Assembly: GCA_900545815.1 (NCBI GenBank)
Contig: URAM01000006.1
Location: forward strand, 6,510-70,509
From: an uncultured Eubacteriales bacterium
GTDB lineage: Bacteria; Bacillota; Clostridia; Oscillospirales; Oscillospiraceae
Direction of reading: 5' to 3'
DNA length: 64,000 nt
Made by a program: the position numbers and the translations under genes. Every line of letters starts with the position of its first letter. Position 1 is the stretch's first letter. Shown in pieces: positions 42,625 through 54,279 of this stretch. The notes beneath the pieces are model-generated. The model did not search any database and had not been told where the DNA came from. It saw only the letters and a program-made list of their open reading frames with translations.

Positions 42625-43947
42625 ATGAGACTTCCCACCATGAAACCGGATGTCCTGCAACAGTACCAGGAAAAGCTCACCACGCCGGAAGAAGCTGTTC
42701 AGCTGGTGCAGAGCGGCGATCGAATCTATTACGGCGTCAACATTTCCATTCCCTACGGTATCGACAACCTGTTGGCCAAGCGGGAGCCAGAGCTGGAGAA
42801 CGTGACCGTGGGCGGTGCCAGCTGTTTTTTGCCCAATGATCTGCTGAATCCCAATCGTAAGGCGTTCCATCCCAACACGTTTTTCTTCGGCACCTCCGAA
42901 CGTGCCGCCCAAAAGGTCAAATATGTGGAGCACACCAGCGCCCACCTAAGCGAGACGGACAACTGGGTATACAACATCCTGAAACCAAACGTAGCCTTCC
43001 TGCCTGTCTCCGCTCCCGATGAAAACGGAGCCATGTCCATGGGGCCTGCCGGTCTGGTGTGCGGCCCTTACCTGCTGAATTGCTGCAAGACCATCATTCT
43101 GGTGGTGAATAAAAACATCCCCTATATGCGCTCCGATTACATGGCGCACATCTCTGATGCCACCTGCATTGTAGAGATGGACGAACCATTGGTATCTATC
43201 CCCAACCTAGAACCTTCTCCAGCACTAGAAGCCATCTCCACCTTCATCGCCGACCAGACCTGTGACGGCGCCTGCATCCAAATGGGCATCGGCGACCTGT
43301 CCACGGCGGTGGGGTTCGGCCTGCGGAACAAGAACGACCTGGGGATTCACAGTGAGATGATGGGCGATTCTATGATGGAATTGGTAAAGCGAGGCAACGT
43401 GACCAACACCAGAAAAACCTATCTGCCTGGCGTCTCCAGCGCTGCCTTTTTGATGGGCACCAAGGATCTGTACGAGTGGGCGGATTGGAACGATCAACTC
43501 TATTTCCTCCCCTCGCCCATCTGCAACAACCCTCTGAACATCGCCAAAAATGACAACGTGCTGTCAGTGAATACGGCGTTGGAGATCGACCTGGTGGGTC
43601 AAGTGGTGGCCGATAATATCGTTGGCACCCAGTACAGCTCCATTGGCGGTCAGTTGGACTTTGTCCAGGGCGCACAGCTGTCCAAAGGCGGCAAATCTTT
43701 TATTGCCCTCACCTCCACCCACACCAAAAACGGCCAGCTTTACAGCAACATCGTCCCTCGTTTCCAGACCGGCACCTTCGTCACCACTCCTCGCTCCTGC
43801 GTCCAGTATGTGGTCACGGAGTACGGCTGCGTGAACTTGAAACTGCTGACCATGCGGGAACGGGTGCTGGCGCTCATCAGTCTGGCACACCCCTCTTTTC
43901 GGGAACAGCTGCGGGATCAGGCCAAGGAGTTTGGGCTTCTCCCGTAA
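42625..43947 (+). CDS. Acetyl-CoA hydrolase/CoA-transferase family I protein
   Basis: Transfers CoA between acyl-CoA and a carboxylate; in gut Clostridia members act as butyryl-CoA:acetate or 4-hydroxybutyrate CoA-transferase. The 440-aa protein has NVTVGGASCF near the start, SAPDENGAMSMGP, MGIGDLSTAV and the catalytic Glu in LGIHSEMMGD. FVQGAQLSKGGKSFIAL near the C-terminus is also family-typical. The exact substrates cannot be assigned. AAGGAG lies 11 nt before the ATG at 42625. Its place after pyk suits a role in fermentation end-product formation. Confidence 0.88.
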   Translation: MRLPTMKPDVLQQYQEKLTTPEEAVQLVQSGDRIYYGVNISIPYGIDNLLAKREPELENVTVGGASCFLPNDLLNPNRKAFHPNTFFFGTSERAAQKVKYVEHTSAHLSETDNWVYNILKPNVAFLPVSAPDENGAMSMGPAGLVCGPYLLNCCKTIILVVNKNIPYMRSDYMAHISDATCIVEMDEPLVSIPNLEPSPALEAISTFIADQTCDGACIQMGIGDLSTAVGFGLRNKNDLGIHSEMMGDSMMELVKRGNVTNTRKTYLPGVSSAAFLMGTKDLYEWADWNDQLYFLPSPICNNPLNIAKNDNVLSVNTALEIDLVGQVVADNIVGTQYSSIGGQLDFVQGAQLSKGGKSFIALTSTHTKNGQLYSNIVPRFQTGTFVTTPRSCVQYVVTEYGCVNLKLLTMRERVLALISLAHPSFREQLRDQAKEFGLLP

Positions 43948-43969
43948 TCGAAAAACACGATTTTATCAA

Positions 43970-44014
43970 ACAAAAAGGAACCCTTCTGACTCGTCCAGAG
44001 GGGTTCCTTTTTGT
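43970..44014. terminator. Bidirectional terminator between CoA-transferase and rnhA
   Basis: ACAAAAAGGAACCCTTCTG pairs with its near-complement (one wobble) around a 7-nt loop between convergent genes. Confidence 0.88.
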
Positions 44015-44451
44015 TATTTCAGCTTTTGCCACTCCGCTACGGCTAGTTCATCGCAGCGGTTGTTGTAGGGGTTCTCCGCATGGCCTTTTACCCAGTGGAG
44101 ATGCACTTCGTGCAGGTCACACAAGTCCAGCAAAACCGCCCACAGGTCGGAATTTAAAGCGGGTTTTTTATCCGCTTTCTTCCACCCTCGTTTTCGCCAG
44201 CCTACAGCCCAGCCTTTTTCCAAAGCGTCAATAACATATTTGGAATCGGAGTACAGCTCCACGATGCAGGGTTGATTCAAGGCGCGCAGCCCTTCGATCA
44301 CACCAGTCAGTTCCATTCGGTTGTTGGTGGTGTTCTTTTCTCCGCCGGATAGCTCCTTTTTGTGATTTCCATACAGTAAAATCGCCGCCCAGCCGCCAGG
44401 GCCAGGGTTGCCGGAACAAGCGCCATCGGTGTACAAGGTTACGGTCTTCAT
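44014..44451 (-). CDS. rnhA: Ribonuclease HI
   Basis: Degrades the RNA strand of RNA-DNA hybrids. The 145-aa protein has all four acidic ligands in place: YTDGACSGNPGPGGW (Asp8), NRMELTGVIEGL (Glu), YSDSKYV (Asp) and NRCDELAV (Asp), with the His loop VKGHAENPYN. It is encoded just downstream of gyrA on the same strand but behind the gyrA terminator. Confidence 0.96.
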   Translation of the reverse strand: MKTVTLYTDGACSGNPGPGGWAAILLYGNHKKELSGGEKNTTNNRMELTGVIEGLRALNQPCIVELYSDSKYVIDALEKGWAVGWRKRGWKKADKKPALNSDLWAVLLDLCDLHEVHLHWVKGHAENPYNNRCDELAVAEWQKLK

Positions 44452-44479
44452 CCTCTCCTCCTTCCACGGTCAGACAGAA

Positions 44480-44509
44480 AACGGGCGGAAATGATTTCCT
44501 CCGCCCGTT
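44480..44509 (-). terminator. Intrinsic terminator of the dnaN-gyrA cluster
   Basis: A 10-bp AACGGGCGGA stem and its complement, followed on the minus strand by TTTTCTGT, 20 bp past the gyrA stop. Confidence 0.85.
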
Positions 44510-44529
44510 GTTCTGAAATACACGTTTTT

Positions 44530-47064
44530 TTACACAGTTGTGGATTCCTCTGTGCCTTTCTCCGGTACCGTCTCTGCGTTTTCTTCCTCGGAGGAATCGC
44601 CTTCCTCATCCTCATCGCAGGTGGTAGCCAGAGAGATGACCTTGCCGCCTTCGGCCACGGTCATGATATGCACGCCTTGCGTCACACGACCATACAGGTT
44701 GATGCCGCTGACTGCGGTACGAATGATGGTGCCGTCATCGGAGATCATCAGCGCATCGTCTTTATCCTGCACCACAGCAGCACAGGCCACCGAGCCGGTC
44801 TTTTCTGTGATGCGGTAGTTTTTGCTGCCGAAGCCGCCGCGGGTTTGCAGGCTGTACTCCTCCAAAAGGGTGCGCTTACCGTAACCCTGCTCGGTGATGG
44901 TCAGCAGGCTGCTGCCCTGACTGGACACGCCAGCGGCTACCAGCCAATCCCCTTCTTTCAGGCGGATGCCGCGGACGCCCACGGCGTCACGCCCCATACA
45001 GCGCACATCGCTTTCATGGAACCGAATGGCCATGCCCTCGTGGGTAACCAGGAACACGTCCTGTTCGCCATCGGTGCGGCAGACGGAGATCAGCTCGTCC
45101 CCTTCTTCCAGGTTCAGCGCACGGATACCGGCCTTTCGGGCAGTGTTCAAGCTGGACAGGGTGATGCGCTTGACGGTGCCAAATCGGGTGGCAAAGACCA
45201 GGAACTCATCATCGGTAAATTCCCGAATGGGAATCATGGCCGTGACCTTTTCCCCCTGCTCCACCGGCAGGACGTTGACTAGATTGGTGCCCTTAGCAGT
45301 ACGACCCGCTTCGGGAATCTGGTAGCCCTTCTTCCGGTGCACCTTGCCGGTGTTGGTGAAGAACAGGATATAGTCATGGGTAGAGGAGGTGAACAGGGTG
45401 GTCACATAGTCCTCTTCCCGAGTGGTCATGGCGTTGACGCCTTTACCGCCACGGCGCTGGCTGCGGTAAGCAGAAGCAGGGGTGCGCTTCAAGTAACCGG
45501 CATTGCTCATGGTGAACACGCAAGTTTCTTCCTCAATCAAGTCCTCGATGTCGATCTCATCCTCCACCTGTTCGATAGCGGTTCTGCGGTCATCTCCGTA
45601 CTTTTCCTTGATCTCCAGCAGCTCGTCTTTCAGCACGCCTTTCATCTTTTCTTCATCAGCCAAGAGACTGGCGTAGTAGGCAATCTTCTCCTCCAGCTCC
45701 TTGTACTCTGCCAGCAGCTTATCCCGTTCCAGACCCTGGAGCCGTTTCAGCTGCATATCCAGAATGGCCTGTGCCTGGATATCGTCCAGACCGAACCGGT
45801 TCATCAGATTCTCCTTGGCGTTGTCATAGCTGCTGCGGATGATGCGAATGACCTCGTCGATGTTGTCCTGAGCAATGAGCAGACCTTCCAGCAGATGGGC
45901 ACGAGCCTCTGCCTTCTTTTTGTCATAGATGGTGCGGCGGGTCAGTACCTGCATTTGGAAGTCGATGTACTCATCCAAAATCTGACGGAGAGTCAGGATG
46001 CGAGGCTGCTTCTGGTTGTGTACCAGCGCCAGCATGACTACGGCGAAGGTGGTCTGGAGCTGGGTCTGGATGAACAGGCGGTTCAAGACCACCTGAGGGT
46101 TGGCGTCCTTTTTCAGCTCGATGACGATGCGCATACCCTCTCGGTCAGACTCGTCCCGCAGGCCGGAAATGCCTTCCAGCCGCTTGGCGTGGACTTGCTC
46201 GGCGATATTTTCAATCAAGCGAGCCTTATTGACCTGATAGGGCAGCTCCGTAACGATGATGCGGGTGCGGCCAGCGCCGAACTCCTCCATCTCCGTCTTT
46301 GCTCGGACGGTGATCTTCCCTCGGCCGGTGCCATAGGCGGCACGGATGCCGCTGCGTCCCATGATGATGCCGCCGGTGGGGAAATCGGGTCCCTGGATGT
46401 GCTCCATCAGATCGTCCAAGCCCGCTTCCGGATTTTCCATCACGCAGATGGTGCCGTCAATGACCTCCCGCAGGTTGTGGGGCGGGATGTTGGTGGTCAT
46501 GCCGACAGCGATACCGGCGGAGCCGTTGACCAGCAGGTTAGGAAAACGGGAGGGCAGGACACGGGGTTCCTGGCGGCTCTCGTCGAAGTTGGGATCCCAA
46601 TCTACCGTGTCCTTTTCGATGTCCCGCAGCATTTCGCTGGAGATCTTGGACAGGCGAGCCTCGGTGTAACGGTAAGCGGCAGGAGGGTCGCCGTCCACGC
46701 TACCGAAGTTGCCGTGGCCGTCCACCAGGGGGTACCGCATGGAGAAGGTCTGCGCCAGACGCACCAAGGCATCGTAAACAGAGCCGTCGCCATGGGGATG
46801 ATACCGACCCAACACGTCGCCCACGCAGGTGGCGGACTTCTTGAAGGGGCGGTCAGAGGTCAGATTGTCCTCATACATAGCATACAGGATACGGCGATGC
46901 ACCGGTTTCAGACCGTCCCGCACATCGGGCAGGGCACGGCCAACGATGACGGACATGGCGTAGTCCATGTACGCCGTCTGCATCTCATGCTCTAAGTCGA
47001 TCTCTACGATCTTCTGTTCCGGATAGGCAATATCCTGTGGTTCATAATCTTTTTTCTTACTCAA
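44530..47064 (-). CDS. gyrA: DNA gyrase subunit A
   Basis: Introduces negative supercoils together with GyrB. The 844-aa protein has the active Tyr133 in [10 protein letters not shown] and the GyrA box QRRGGKG near residue 528, which marks true gyrase rather than topo IV. It has six C-terminal wrapping blades and an acidic tail. In the quinolone region the sequence is [10 protein letters not shown]: residue 94, equal to Ser83 of E. coli, is Gly. The start appears to be TTG after GTGAGG. It follows gyrB by 22 bp. Confidence 0.97.
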   Translation of the reverse strand: MSKKKDYEPQDIAYPEQKIVEIDLEHEMQTAYMDYAMSVIVGRALPDVRDGLKPVHRRILYAMYEDNLTSDRPFKKSATCVGDVLGRYHPHGDGSVYDALVRLAQTFSMRYPLVDGHGNFGSVDGDPPAAYRYTEARLSKISSEMLRDIEKDTVDWDPNFDESRQEPRVLPSRFPNLLVNGSAGIAVGMTTNIPPHNLREVIDGTICVMENPEAGLDDLMEHIQGPDFPTGGIIMGRSGIRAAYGTGRGKITVRAKTEMEEFGAGRTRIIVTELPYQVNKARLIENIAEQVHAKRLEGISGLRDESDREGMRIVIELKKDANPQVVLNRLFIQTQLQTTFAVVMLALVHNQKQPRILTLRQILDEYIDFQMQVLTRRTIYDKKKAEARAHLLEGLLIAQDNIDEVIRIIRSSYDNAKENLMNRFGLDDIQAQAILDMQLKRLQGLERDKLLAEYKELEEKIAYYASLLADEEKMKGVLKDELLEIKEKYGDDRRTAIEQVEDEIDIEDLIEEETCVFTMSNAGYLKRTPASAYRSQRRGGKGVNAMTTREEDYVTTLFTSSTHDYILFFTNTGKVHRKKGYQIPEAGRTAKGTNLVNVLPVEQGEKVTAMIPIREFTDDEFLVFATRFGTVKRITLSSLNTARKAGIRALNLEEGDELISVCRTDGEQDVFLVTHEGMAIRFHESDVRCMGRDAVGVRGIRLKEGDWLVAAGVSSQGSSLLTITEQGYGKRTLLEEYSLQTRGGFGSKNYRITEKTGSVACAAVVQDKDDALMISDDGTIIRTAVSGINLYGRVTQGVHIMTVAEGGKVISLATTCDEDEEGDSSEEENAETVPEKGTEESTTV

Positions 47065-47086
47065 AACGATTTACCTCACAACGACA

Positions 47087-49096
<2,010 letters not shown>

Positions 49097-49104
49097 TTAC
49101 AAAT

Positions 49105-49377
49105 TCAATCGGTCTGGATTCCCGCCTCCCACCGGCGCAGCAGCGTCTGGCTGGAGAGCTGGGCGATATAGACCGTCTGGTTTCTCTTGGTTTTGGGTTG
49201 GGCGCAGACCACGAAGCTCTTGGGCAGCTCCTCGCTGATGCTGACCACTTCCCCATTCCGCTCCGCCCGATTGAGGTACTGGCGGGTGCGGTAGGATTGG
49301 GAGGTGATGTCCAGGTCAAAGATGCCCAAGATCTCCGATTCATGCACGATGGTGTTCTGACCCAAATGCAGGTACAT
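49105..49377 (-). CDS. remB: Extracellular matrix regulator RemB-like (DUF370)
   Basis: A 90-aa DUF370 protein. In Bacillus subtilis the paralogue between recF and gyrB (YaaB/RemB) affects biofilm matrix genes. The start MYLHLGQNTIVHESEILGIFD is characteristic, followed by LPKSFVVCAQ. The position between recF and gyrB is the same as in Bacillus, which supports the name. The biochemical role of RemB is not settled. Confidence 0.88.
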   Translation of the reverse strand: MYLHLGQNTIVHESEILGIFDLDITSQSYRTRQYLNRAERNGEVVSISEELPKSFVVCAQPKTKRNQTVYIAQLSSQTLLRRWEAGIQTD

Positions 49378-49390
49378 AAAAAATCCCTCC

Positions 49391-50497
49391 CTAAAGCGCT
49401 AGTGCGCCGTTTTGAATATGCAGCACCTTCCCCGCTTCCAGCTGGTGCAGGCGCTGTTCTTCACAGCAGGTGATGAAAACCTGGCCGCCGTTGATGCGGT
49501 TGAGGACGAATTCCTGTCTGATCAGGTCTAATTCGCTCAAAACATCGTCCAACAGCAGCACTGGGTATTCCTCATAGGTCTCATACAAAATCTCCCGCTG
49601 AGCCAATTTTAAGGCCAGAGAAGCGGTGCGGGTCTGCCCTTGGCTGGCATACTGCTTGGCGGGCATCCCATTGATGTCTACCAGCAGGTCATCCTTGTGG
49701 GGGCCGGAGAGACAGCTGCGGCTGTCCAGCTCCGCCTGCCAATGGTTCCTCATATGTGTCCAAAGCTGTGGAAAAAGAACCTCCGGCTTGGCCTTGGGAT
49801 CTGCCACTGTTTTCACCGTCTGATAGCCCAGGGTCAAGACCTCCCGTCCATTGGAACAATCCCTATGGATGGCAGGGGCATACTGGCTGAGCTTTTTGAT
49901 AAAGTGAGCACGATAGTGGATGAGCAGGGCACCGGTCTGGCACATCCTCACGTTATAGTCTTCCAGTAAATCCAGCAGTTTAGGCTGTTCCGGCCAATCT
50001 TTCAAAATTCTGTTTTTTTGCTCGTACAGACGCTTGTACTCTGCCAAGGCTTCCGCATAGCGGGGACGGAGCTGACAGATGACGCTGTCCAGAAAATTCC
50101 GTCGGGCTGAGGCGCCGGAACGGATGAGATACAGATCCTCCGGACAGAACAGAACGGTATTCAAGATACCGGCCAGTTCACCGGCGCTTTTCAGGCGCAC
50201 ACCGTTCTTTTTCAAGCTCCGCCGCTGCCCCCGCCGGAGCCGCGCTTCCAGGAAAAACTCTCGTTTCCGGCTGGTGAGCTGGCACAAGATCTCCGCCTCC
50301 GGCTGATCAAAGGCGATCAACTCCCTGTCCCACCTGGCTCGGTGGCTCCGGCAGGCGGACAGGTAGGCGATGGCCTCGATGAGATTAGTCTTGCCCTGGG
50401 CATTGTCCCCGTAGATCACATTGATGGCGGGAGAGAAATCCACATCCAGTGTGGAATAGTTCCGGAAGTGGTGCAGGGTCAGGTGATGGACGATCAT
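49391..50497 (-). CDS. recF: DNA replication/repair protein RecF
   Basis: ABC-type ATPase that helps load RecA at gaps. The 368-aa protein has Walker [15 protein letters not shown] near residue 31, the signature [15 protein letters not shown] and Walker [15 protein letters not shown]. Its ATG overlaps the stop of yaaA (ATGA). The order dnaA-dnaN-yaaA-recF-remB-gyrB-gyrA is the standard Firmicute origin cluster. Confidence 0.97.
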   Translation of the reverse strand: MIVHHLTLHHFRNYSTLDVDFSPAINVIYGDNAQGKTNLIEAIAYLSACRSHRARWDRELIAFDQPEAEILCQLTSRKREFFLEARLRRGQRRSLKKNGVRLKSAGELAGILNTVLFCPEDLYLIRSGASARRNFLDSVICQLRPRYAEALAEYKRLYEQKNRILKDWPEQPKLLDLLEDYNVRMCQTGALLIHYRAHFIKKLSQYAPAIHRDCSNGREVLTLGYQTVKTVADPKAKPEVLFPQLWTHMRNHWQAELDSRSCLSGPHKDDLLVDINGMPAKQYASQGQTRTASLALKLAQREILYETYEEYPVLLLDDVLSELDLIRQEFVLNRINGGQVFITCCEEQRLHQLEAGKVLHIQNGALAL

Positions 50498-50706
50498 TGG
50501 ATCCTGACCGTCGCTTCTCCCAAAGTCACAGTGTCACCAGGGCGCAGCTTCTTGCCCCGCATGGTACACACTTCCCCATTGACCAACACATCTCCCTCCT
50601 GAATGAGGGTCTTTGCTTCGCCGCCGCTGTTGACCAGCCCAGCGTATTTCAGCAAGGCGTCCAGCTTGATAAATTCCGTAGAGATCGCAACAGTTTCTTT
50701 TTTCAT
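50494..50706 (-). CDS. yaaA: S4-domain RNA-binding protein YaaA
   Basis: A 70-aa S4-like protein ([29 protein letters not shown]) with the RNA-binding fold and little else. In Bacillus the yaaA product associates with ribosome assembly. CGAGGT precedes the ATG at 50706; three codons upstream also read in frame. It overlaps recF by four bases and follows dnaN by 15 bp. Confidence 0.9.
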   Translation of the reverse strand: MKKETVAISTEFIKLDALLKYAGLVNSGGEAKTLIQEGDVLVNGEVCTMRGKKLRPGDTVTLGEATVRIQ

Positions 50707-50721
50707 GAGTAACACCTCGAT

Positions 50722-51849
50722 TTACTGTCCTGCCTTCAGCCGCACTGGGAGAACCATATACAAAAATTGATCCTGATCGTCTCCCTCCTCCGGCTGAATG
50801 ATGCAGGGGCTGATGGGGGTGTTGAGACTGATGCGCAGGGTCTCTGCGTTGGCTGCTTTCAGGGCGTCCAAAATATACTTGTTGTTGAAGCCGATCTCCA
50901 GACCGTTTCCATTTCCCACCATAGGGCACTGATCCTGTGCGGTACCAATGGCGGTGGCGGTGCGGATGTCCAGCACGCCGTCTCCGAAGGTGCAGCGGAG
51001 GGGGCTCTTTTGCTGTTCGGTGATAATGAGGGAACAGCGTTCGATACAGGAGATCAATTTTTTTCGATCCACGGAGACAGCAATGGGGTTGTTGCTAGGG
51101 ATGGCTTGGTTATAGTTCAGAAACTCTCCTTCCAAACGACGGGTGATGAGGGTGATCTTTTCCGACTCCAGACGGAACATGATGTGCCGGCTGCCCTGGA
51201 CGATCTCCACCGTCTCGTCCGTATCGCCGCAGATCTTGCTCACTTCGTTAAGCGCTGGTGCGGGTATGACAAACTGGCAGGCAGTTTCTGACACGTTCAG
51301 CTGGGTGGTCTCCCGACGAAGCGCCAAACGATACCCGTCCACCGCTACGACAGTGAGCAGTCCTTCCCCATTTCGTTCGAACAGTTCGCCAGTGTGGATG
51401 GGACGGCTGTCATTGGTGGAGACGGCAAAGATGGTCTCGGTGATCATGGAATGGAGGATGCGCTGGGGCAGGATCATGCTGTTCTGATATTCCACCGCAG
51501 GCAGCTCCGGAAACTGACTGGGATCCATGCCCAAAATATTGAACTCACTCATGCCGCAGGTGATGTTCACCATCAGATCATCGGAGGACAAGGTCACCAT
51601 ATCGTCAGGCAGGCGGCGGATGATGTCGCCAAAGAGGCGAGCGGAGAGGACAATGCTGCCTGGTTCTGCAATATCGGCAGAGATGGTGCCGCGGATTCCG
51701 GTTTTCAAGTTATAACCGGTCAGGTTTAGCTCCTGCTCTGCCTCCAACAACACCCCTTCCAAAGCTGGGATGGTGCTTTTGGGCGCCACAGCACGGGAGG
51801 CAATGGTGATCATGGATTGCAGCAGGGCTTTTTCACAGGAAAATTTCAT
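50722..51849 (-). CDS. dnaN: DNA polymerase III beta sliding clamp
   Basis: Ring-shaped processivity clamp, 375 aa, three-domain fold. MKFSCEKALLQSMITIASRAV, PKSTIPALEGVLLEA and the C-terminal FLYMVLPVRL are family-typical. GAAAGGAG precedes the ATG. It is directly downstream of the oriC region and reads away from dnaA on the same strand. Confidence 0.97.
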   Translation of the reverse strand: MKFSCEKALLQSMITIASRAVAPKSTIPALEGVLLEAEQELNLTGYNLKTGIRGTISADIAEPGSIVLSARLFGDIIRRLPDDMVTLSSDDLMVNITCGMSEFNILGMDPSQFPELPAVEYQNSMILPQRILHSMITETIFAVSTNDSRPIHTGELFERNGEGLLTVVAVDGYRLALRRETTQLNVSETACQFVIPAPALNEVSKICGDTDETVEIVQGSRHIMFRLESEKITLITRRLEGEFLNYNQAIPSNNPIAVSVDRKKLISCIERCSLIITEQQKSPLRCTFGDGVLDIRTATAIGTAQDQCPMVGNGNGLEIGFNNKYILDALKAANAETLRISLNTPISPCIIQPEEGDDQDQFLYMVLPVRLKAGQ

Positions 51850-52156
51850 AGAAAGAGAAGCTCCTTTCTCCGAGGCGGGAGGGAAATTCCTCTGCGCCGA
51901 GGGAAGATGCTGGAACGGTTGGTAGACTTGCTTTGTGTGATAAAGAAAGAGATCTAAAAAATAGTAGTATTAGTAGGGGGCTCGGAAAAGTGGAAAACCA
52001 TGATTTTCCCTTGGGCGCCAATGGGTTCCGCTTCCACAGGGGGTGTGGAGAAAAAAATCAGAATCCACAAGAAGGGTTTGCAAAGGGTTTTTTATGCACA
52101 CAACACTTTTCCACAGGTGGATAAATCCAGTGGAATCTGTGGAAAAAAAGCGCCCG
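51850..52156 (-). other. oriC: Replication origin oriC (dnaA-dnaN intergenic region)
   Basis: Reading from dnaA toward dnaN there are DnaA-box-like 9-mers: TGTGGAAAA (52138), GGTGGATAA (52116), TTTTCCACA (52107), TTATGCACA (52092), TGTGGAGAA (52044), with weaker ones at 52061 and 52030. None is a perfect TTATCCACA. A G-run follows (51976-51981), then TAG-TAG-TAT-TAG-TAG (51962-51976) resembling DnaA-trios, then an AT-rich stretch (51935-51961). This is the same order as the Bacillus unwinding system. Confidence 0.88.
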
Positions 52157-53482
52157 TCAAAAGCGGTCGTTTACATTGGCTTTGATGTCTCGGATGACTT
52201 CTTTCAGCTCTCGGTCATTGGAGAGCATTTTTTCGATCTTCTCCACGGAATGCATGACCGTGGTGTGGTGTTGACCGAAGAATTTGCCCACTTCCGGCAG
52301 GGATTGATTGGTGATGGAGCGGATGATGTACATGGAGACCTGCCGAGCCAGGACAATATTGGCCTTTCGGCTCTCTCCCATGATGGTTTTGGGATCCAGG
52401 TCATAGAATTTAGCGGTCTCCTCCACGATCACTTCTGGGGAGGGCACAAATTCATCTTTCTTTCGGATCAGCTCCCGAATGGCACGGGAGGCGTTTTCAT
52501 CGTTGATCTCACTGCCCATCAGATCTCGATAGGCCATAAGCCGCTTGATGGTTCCTTCCAGCTGCCGCACGTTAGCGGTGATATTCTGGGCGATGTACTC
52601 GATGATGTCCGAAGGCAGATTCAGACCCAACAGAATGGACTTGTTTTTGATGATGGCACAGCGGGTCTCATAGTCCGGCGGCTGAATATCTGCCATCAAA
52701 CCCCACTCAAATCGGGTGCGCAGGCGGTCTTCCAGCCGGAGCATATCAGATGGGGGACGGTCGGAGGTGAGAACAATCTGCTTTTTGGCCTCATACAGGT
52801 TGTTGAAGGTGTTAAAAAACTCCTCTTGGGTCTGTTCCTTGCCGGCGATAAATTGAATGTCATCCACCAGCAGCAGATCCTTGTCTCGGTACTTCTGGCG
52901 AAAGGTGTCTGTGCTGCGCAGCCGGATGGCTTCAAACAGCTCGTTGGTGAACTCGTCACCCTTGATGTAGATGATCTGATAATCCGGATGGTTCTGACGA
53001 ATGGTGTGGTAGATGGAATAGAGCAGATGGGTCTTGCCCAGACCGGACTCACCATATAGAAACAGTGGGTTATAGCCCTTGCCCGGATCCTTGGCCACTG
53101 CCTGAGCGGCATTGTAGGCGAATCGGTTGGAGGAACCGACGATAAAACGGTCAAAGGTGTACTCCTCACTGCCCATCAGGATGTTCTGGTTGGATGCTGG
53201 CTGTTCCAGCGACTCCGAGCGGTAGGCAGCCGTCTCCTCCGGTCCTAAGATCACCGCTTTGATGTCTGCGGCGAATAGGTCGTGCAGGATTTGCTCAATA
53301 TCGGATAGAAAGCGATCTCGGATCATCTTCGCTTTGAAATCCGAGGGGCAGGATAAGGTCAGCTGATCCATCTTAAAATCAAGAGCTTCTACCTGACCGA
53401 ACCAGGTCTTGAAGGCGATCTCTGTGAATTTCTCTTGGAGAACCGGCGTGATACTCATCCAAATTTCGTTGGCAGAATTCAT
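52157..53482 (-). CDS. dnaA: Chromosomal replication initiator DnaA
   Basis: AAA+ initiator, 441 aa: N-terminal domain I, Walker A GESGLGKTHLL, Walker B LLLVDDIQF, arginine-finger region and domain IV HTH. In the DNA-reading signature the usual GGRDHTTV reads FGQHHTTV: Gln404 and His405 replace the Arg and the Asp that in E. coli (Asp433) touches the box. The ATG at 53482 follows ACGGAG. The leader holds a 26-bp palindrome (53505-53530). Confidence 0.96.
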   Translation of the reverse strand: MNSANEIWMSITPVLQEKFTEIAFKTWFGQVEALDFKMDQLTLSCPSDFKAKMIRDRFLSDIEQILHDLFAADIKAVILGPEETAAYRSESLEQPASNQNILMGSEEYTFDRFIVGSSNRFAYNAAQAVAKDPGKGYNPLFLYGESGLGKTHLLYSIYHTIRQNHPDYQIIYIKGDEFTNELFEAIRLRSTDTFRQKYRDKDLLLVDDIQFIAGKEQTQEEFFNTFNNLYEAKKQIVLTSDRPPSDMLRLEDRLRTRFEWGLMADIQPPDYETRCAIIKNKSILLGLNLPSDIIEYIAQNITANVRQLEGTIKRLMAYRDLMGSEINDENASRAIRELIRKKDEFVPSPEVIVEETAKFYDLDPKTIMGESRKANIVLARQVSMYIIRSITNQSLPEVGKFFGQHHTTVMHSVEKIEKMLSNDRELKEVIRDIKANVNDRF

Positions 53483-53504
53483 AAATACAAAACTCCGTTT
53501 CAAG

Positions 53505-53530
53505 GCCGGATCTTTGTACAAAGATCCGGC
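53505..53530. promoter_or_regulatory. Perfect 26-bp palindrome in the dnaA leader
   Basis: Arms GCCGGATCTTTGT and ACAAAGATCCGGC abut without a loop, between the dnaA -10 and ATG. No T-run follows on the minus strand, so it is not a clear terminator; it could be an operator or a leader hairpin close to the ribosome site. Confidence 0.6.
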
Positions 53531-53558
53531 AGAAAAAAAGAATAAAAACACAGCTTAA

Positions 53559-53587
53559 AGTATAACATAAAATACCCTCTCTTACAA
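53559..53587 (-). promoter_or_regulatory. Promoter of dnaA
   Basis: TTGTAA, 17 bp, TATACT on the minus strand, 77 bp upstream of the ATG. The rest of the 503-bp dnaA-rpmH gap (53588-53843) shows no gene and no strong DnaA boxes. Confidence 0.7.
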
Positions 53588-53843
53588 GGTATACATCTAA
53601 AAAATAGAAAGTCATAGCGGAAAGAAAATCTGCCGCAGGCAGGGTTTTACTCCAGACTTTGCGCATCAACAGGTGGGAAATGGACGGAGAAGGGGCGGCG
53701 CATGGATGCTTCATGGCGTGTTTTGATCCTTTTCCGGAGGATATTGTTTCTATGACAGTTGTGTTCCCTTATCGCTCCAACCGCAATATATGGTATCCTA
53801 TCCCAAAACAGCCCTGAGAAAGAAAAATATTGTGAATTTTCTG

Positions 53844-53873
53844 TTGACAGAGACAAAAAGTATCGTTTATAAT
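53844..53873 (+). promoter_or_regulatory. Promoter of rpmH-rnpA-yidD-yidC-jag
   Basis: Consensus TTGACA, 18 bp, TATAAT, 113 bp upstream of rpmH. Confidence 0.85.
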
Positions 53874-53985
53874 GACAAATGCGTTATCAGCTCTCTTTTG
53901 GGAGCCTTGCGCCTAAATTGTGTTGGCTACGGTCGGGTATCTGTTCCCGGCTTGTTGAGCAAGATAACTATCGGAGGTGTAATTC

Positions 53986-54126
53986 ATGGCAACCAAACGT
54001 ACCTACCAGCCCAAAAAGCTTCATGGTCAGAAAGTACACGGCTTCCGCAAGAGAATGTCCACCAAGAATGGTCGGAAAGTCCTTGCCCGCCGCCGCGCCA
54101 AGGGCCGCGCTAGACTGTCTTACTGA
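53986..54126 (+). CDS. rpmH: Ribosomal protein L34
   Basis: A 46-aa, very basic protein of the large subunit. [39 protein letters not shown] and the final RLSY match the family. ATCGGAGGTGT precedes the ATG. It is divergent from dnaA and leads the conserved rpmH-rnpA-yidD-yidC-jag string. Confidence 0.97.
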   Translation: MATKRTYQPKKLHGQKVHGFRKRMSTKNGRKVLARRRAKGRARLSY

Positions 54127-54279
54127 TTGACAAATGGGAACAGATCGTAAATATTGCATCTGAGGGGTGGATGATGAACAATCTTCCACCCCTGATAAGC
54201 ATTTGCCGGCAAAGTGAGCCATGCGCCCTTTGCCGTGTTCCAAAAAGGAAGGATAACATTCAGTAAAGGAGTTTGTTTT

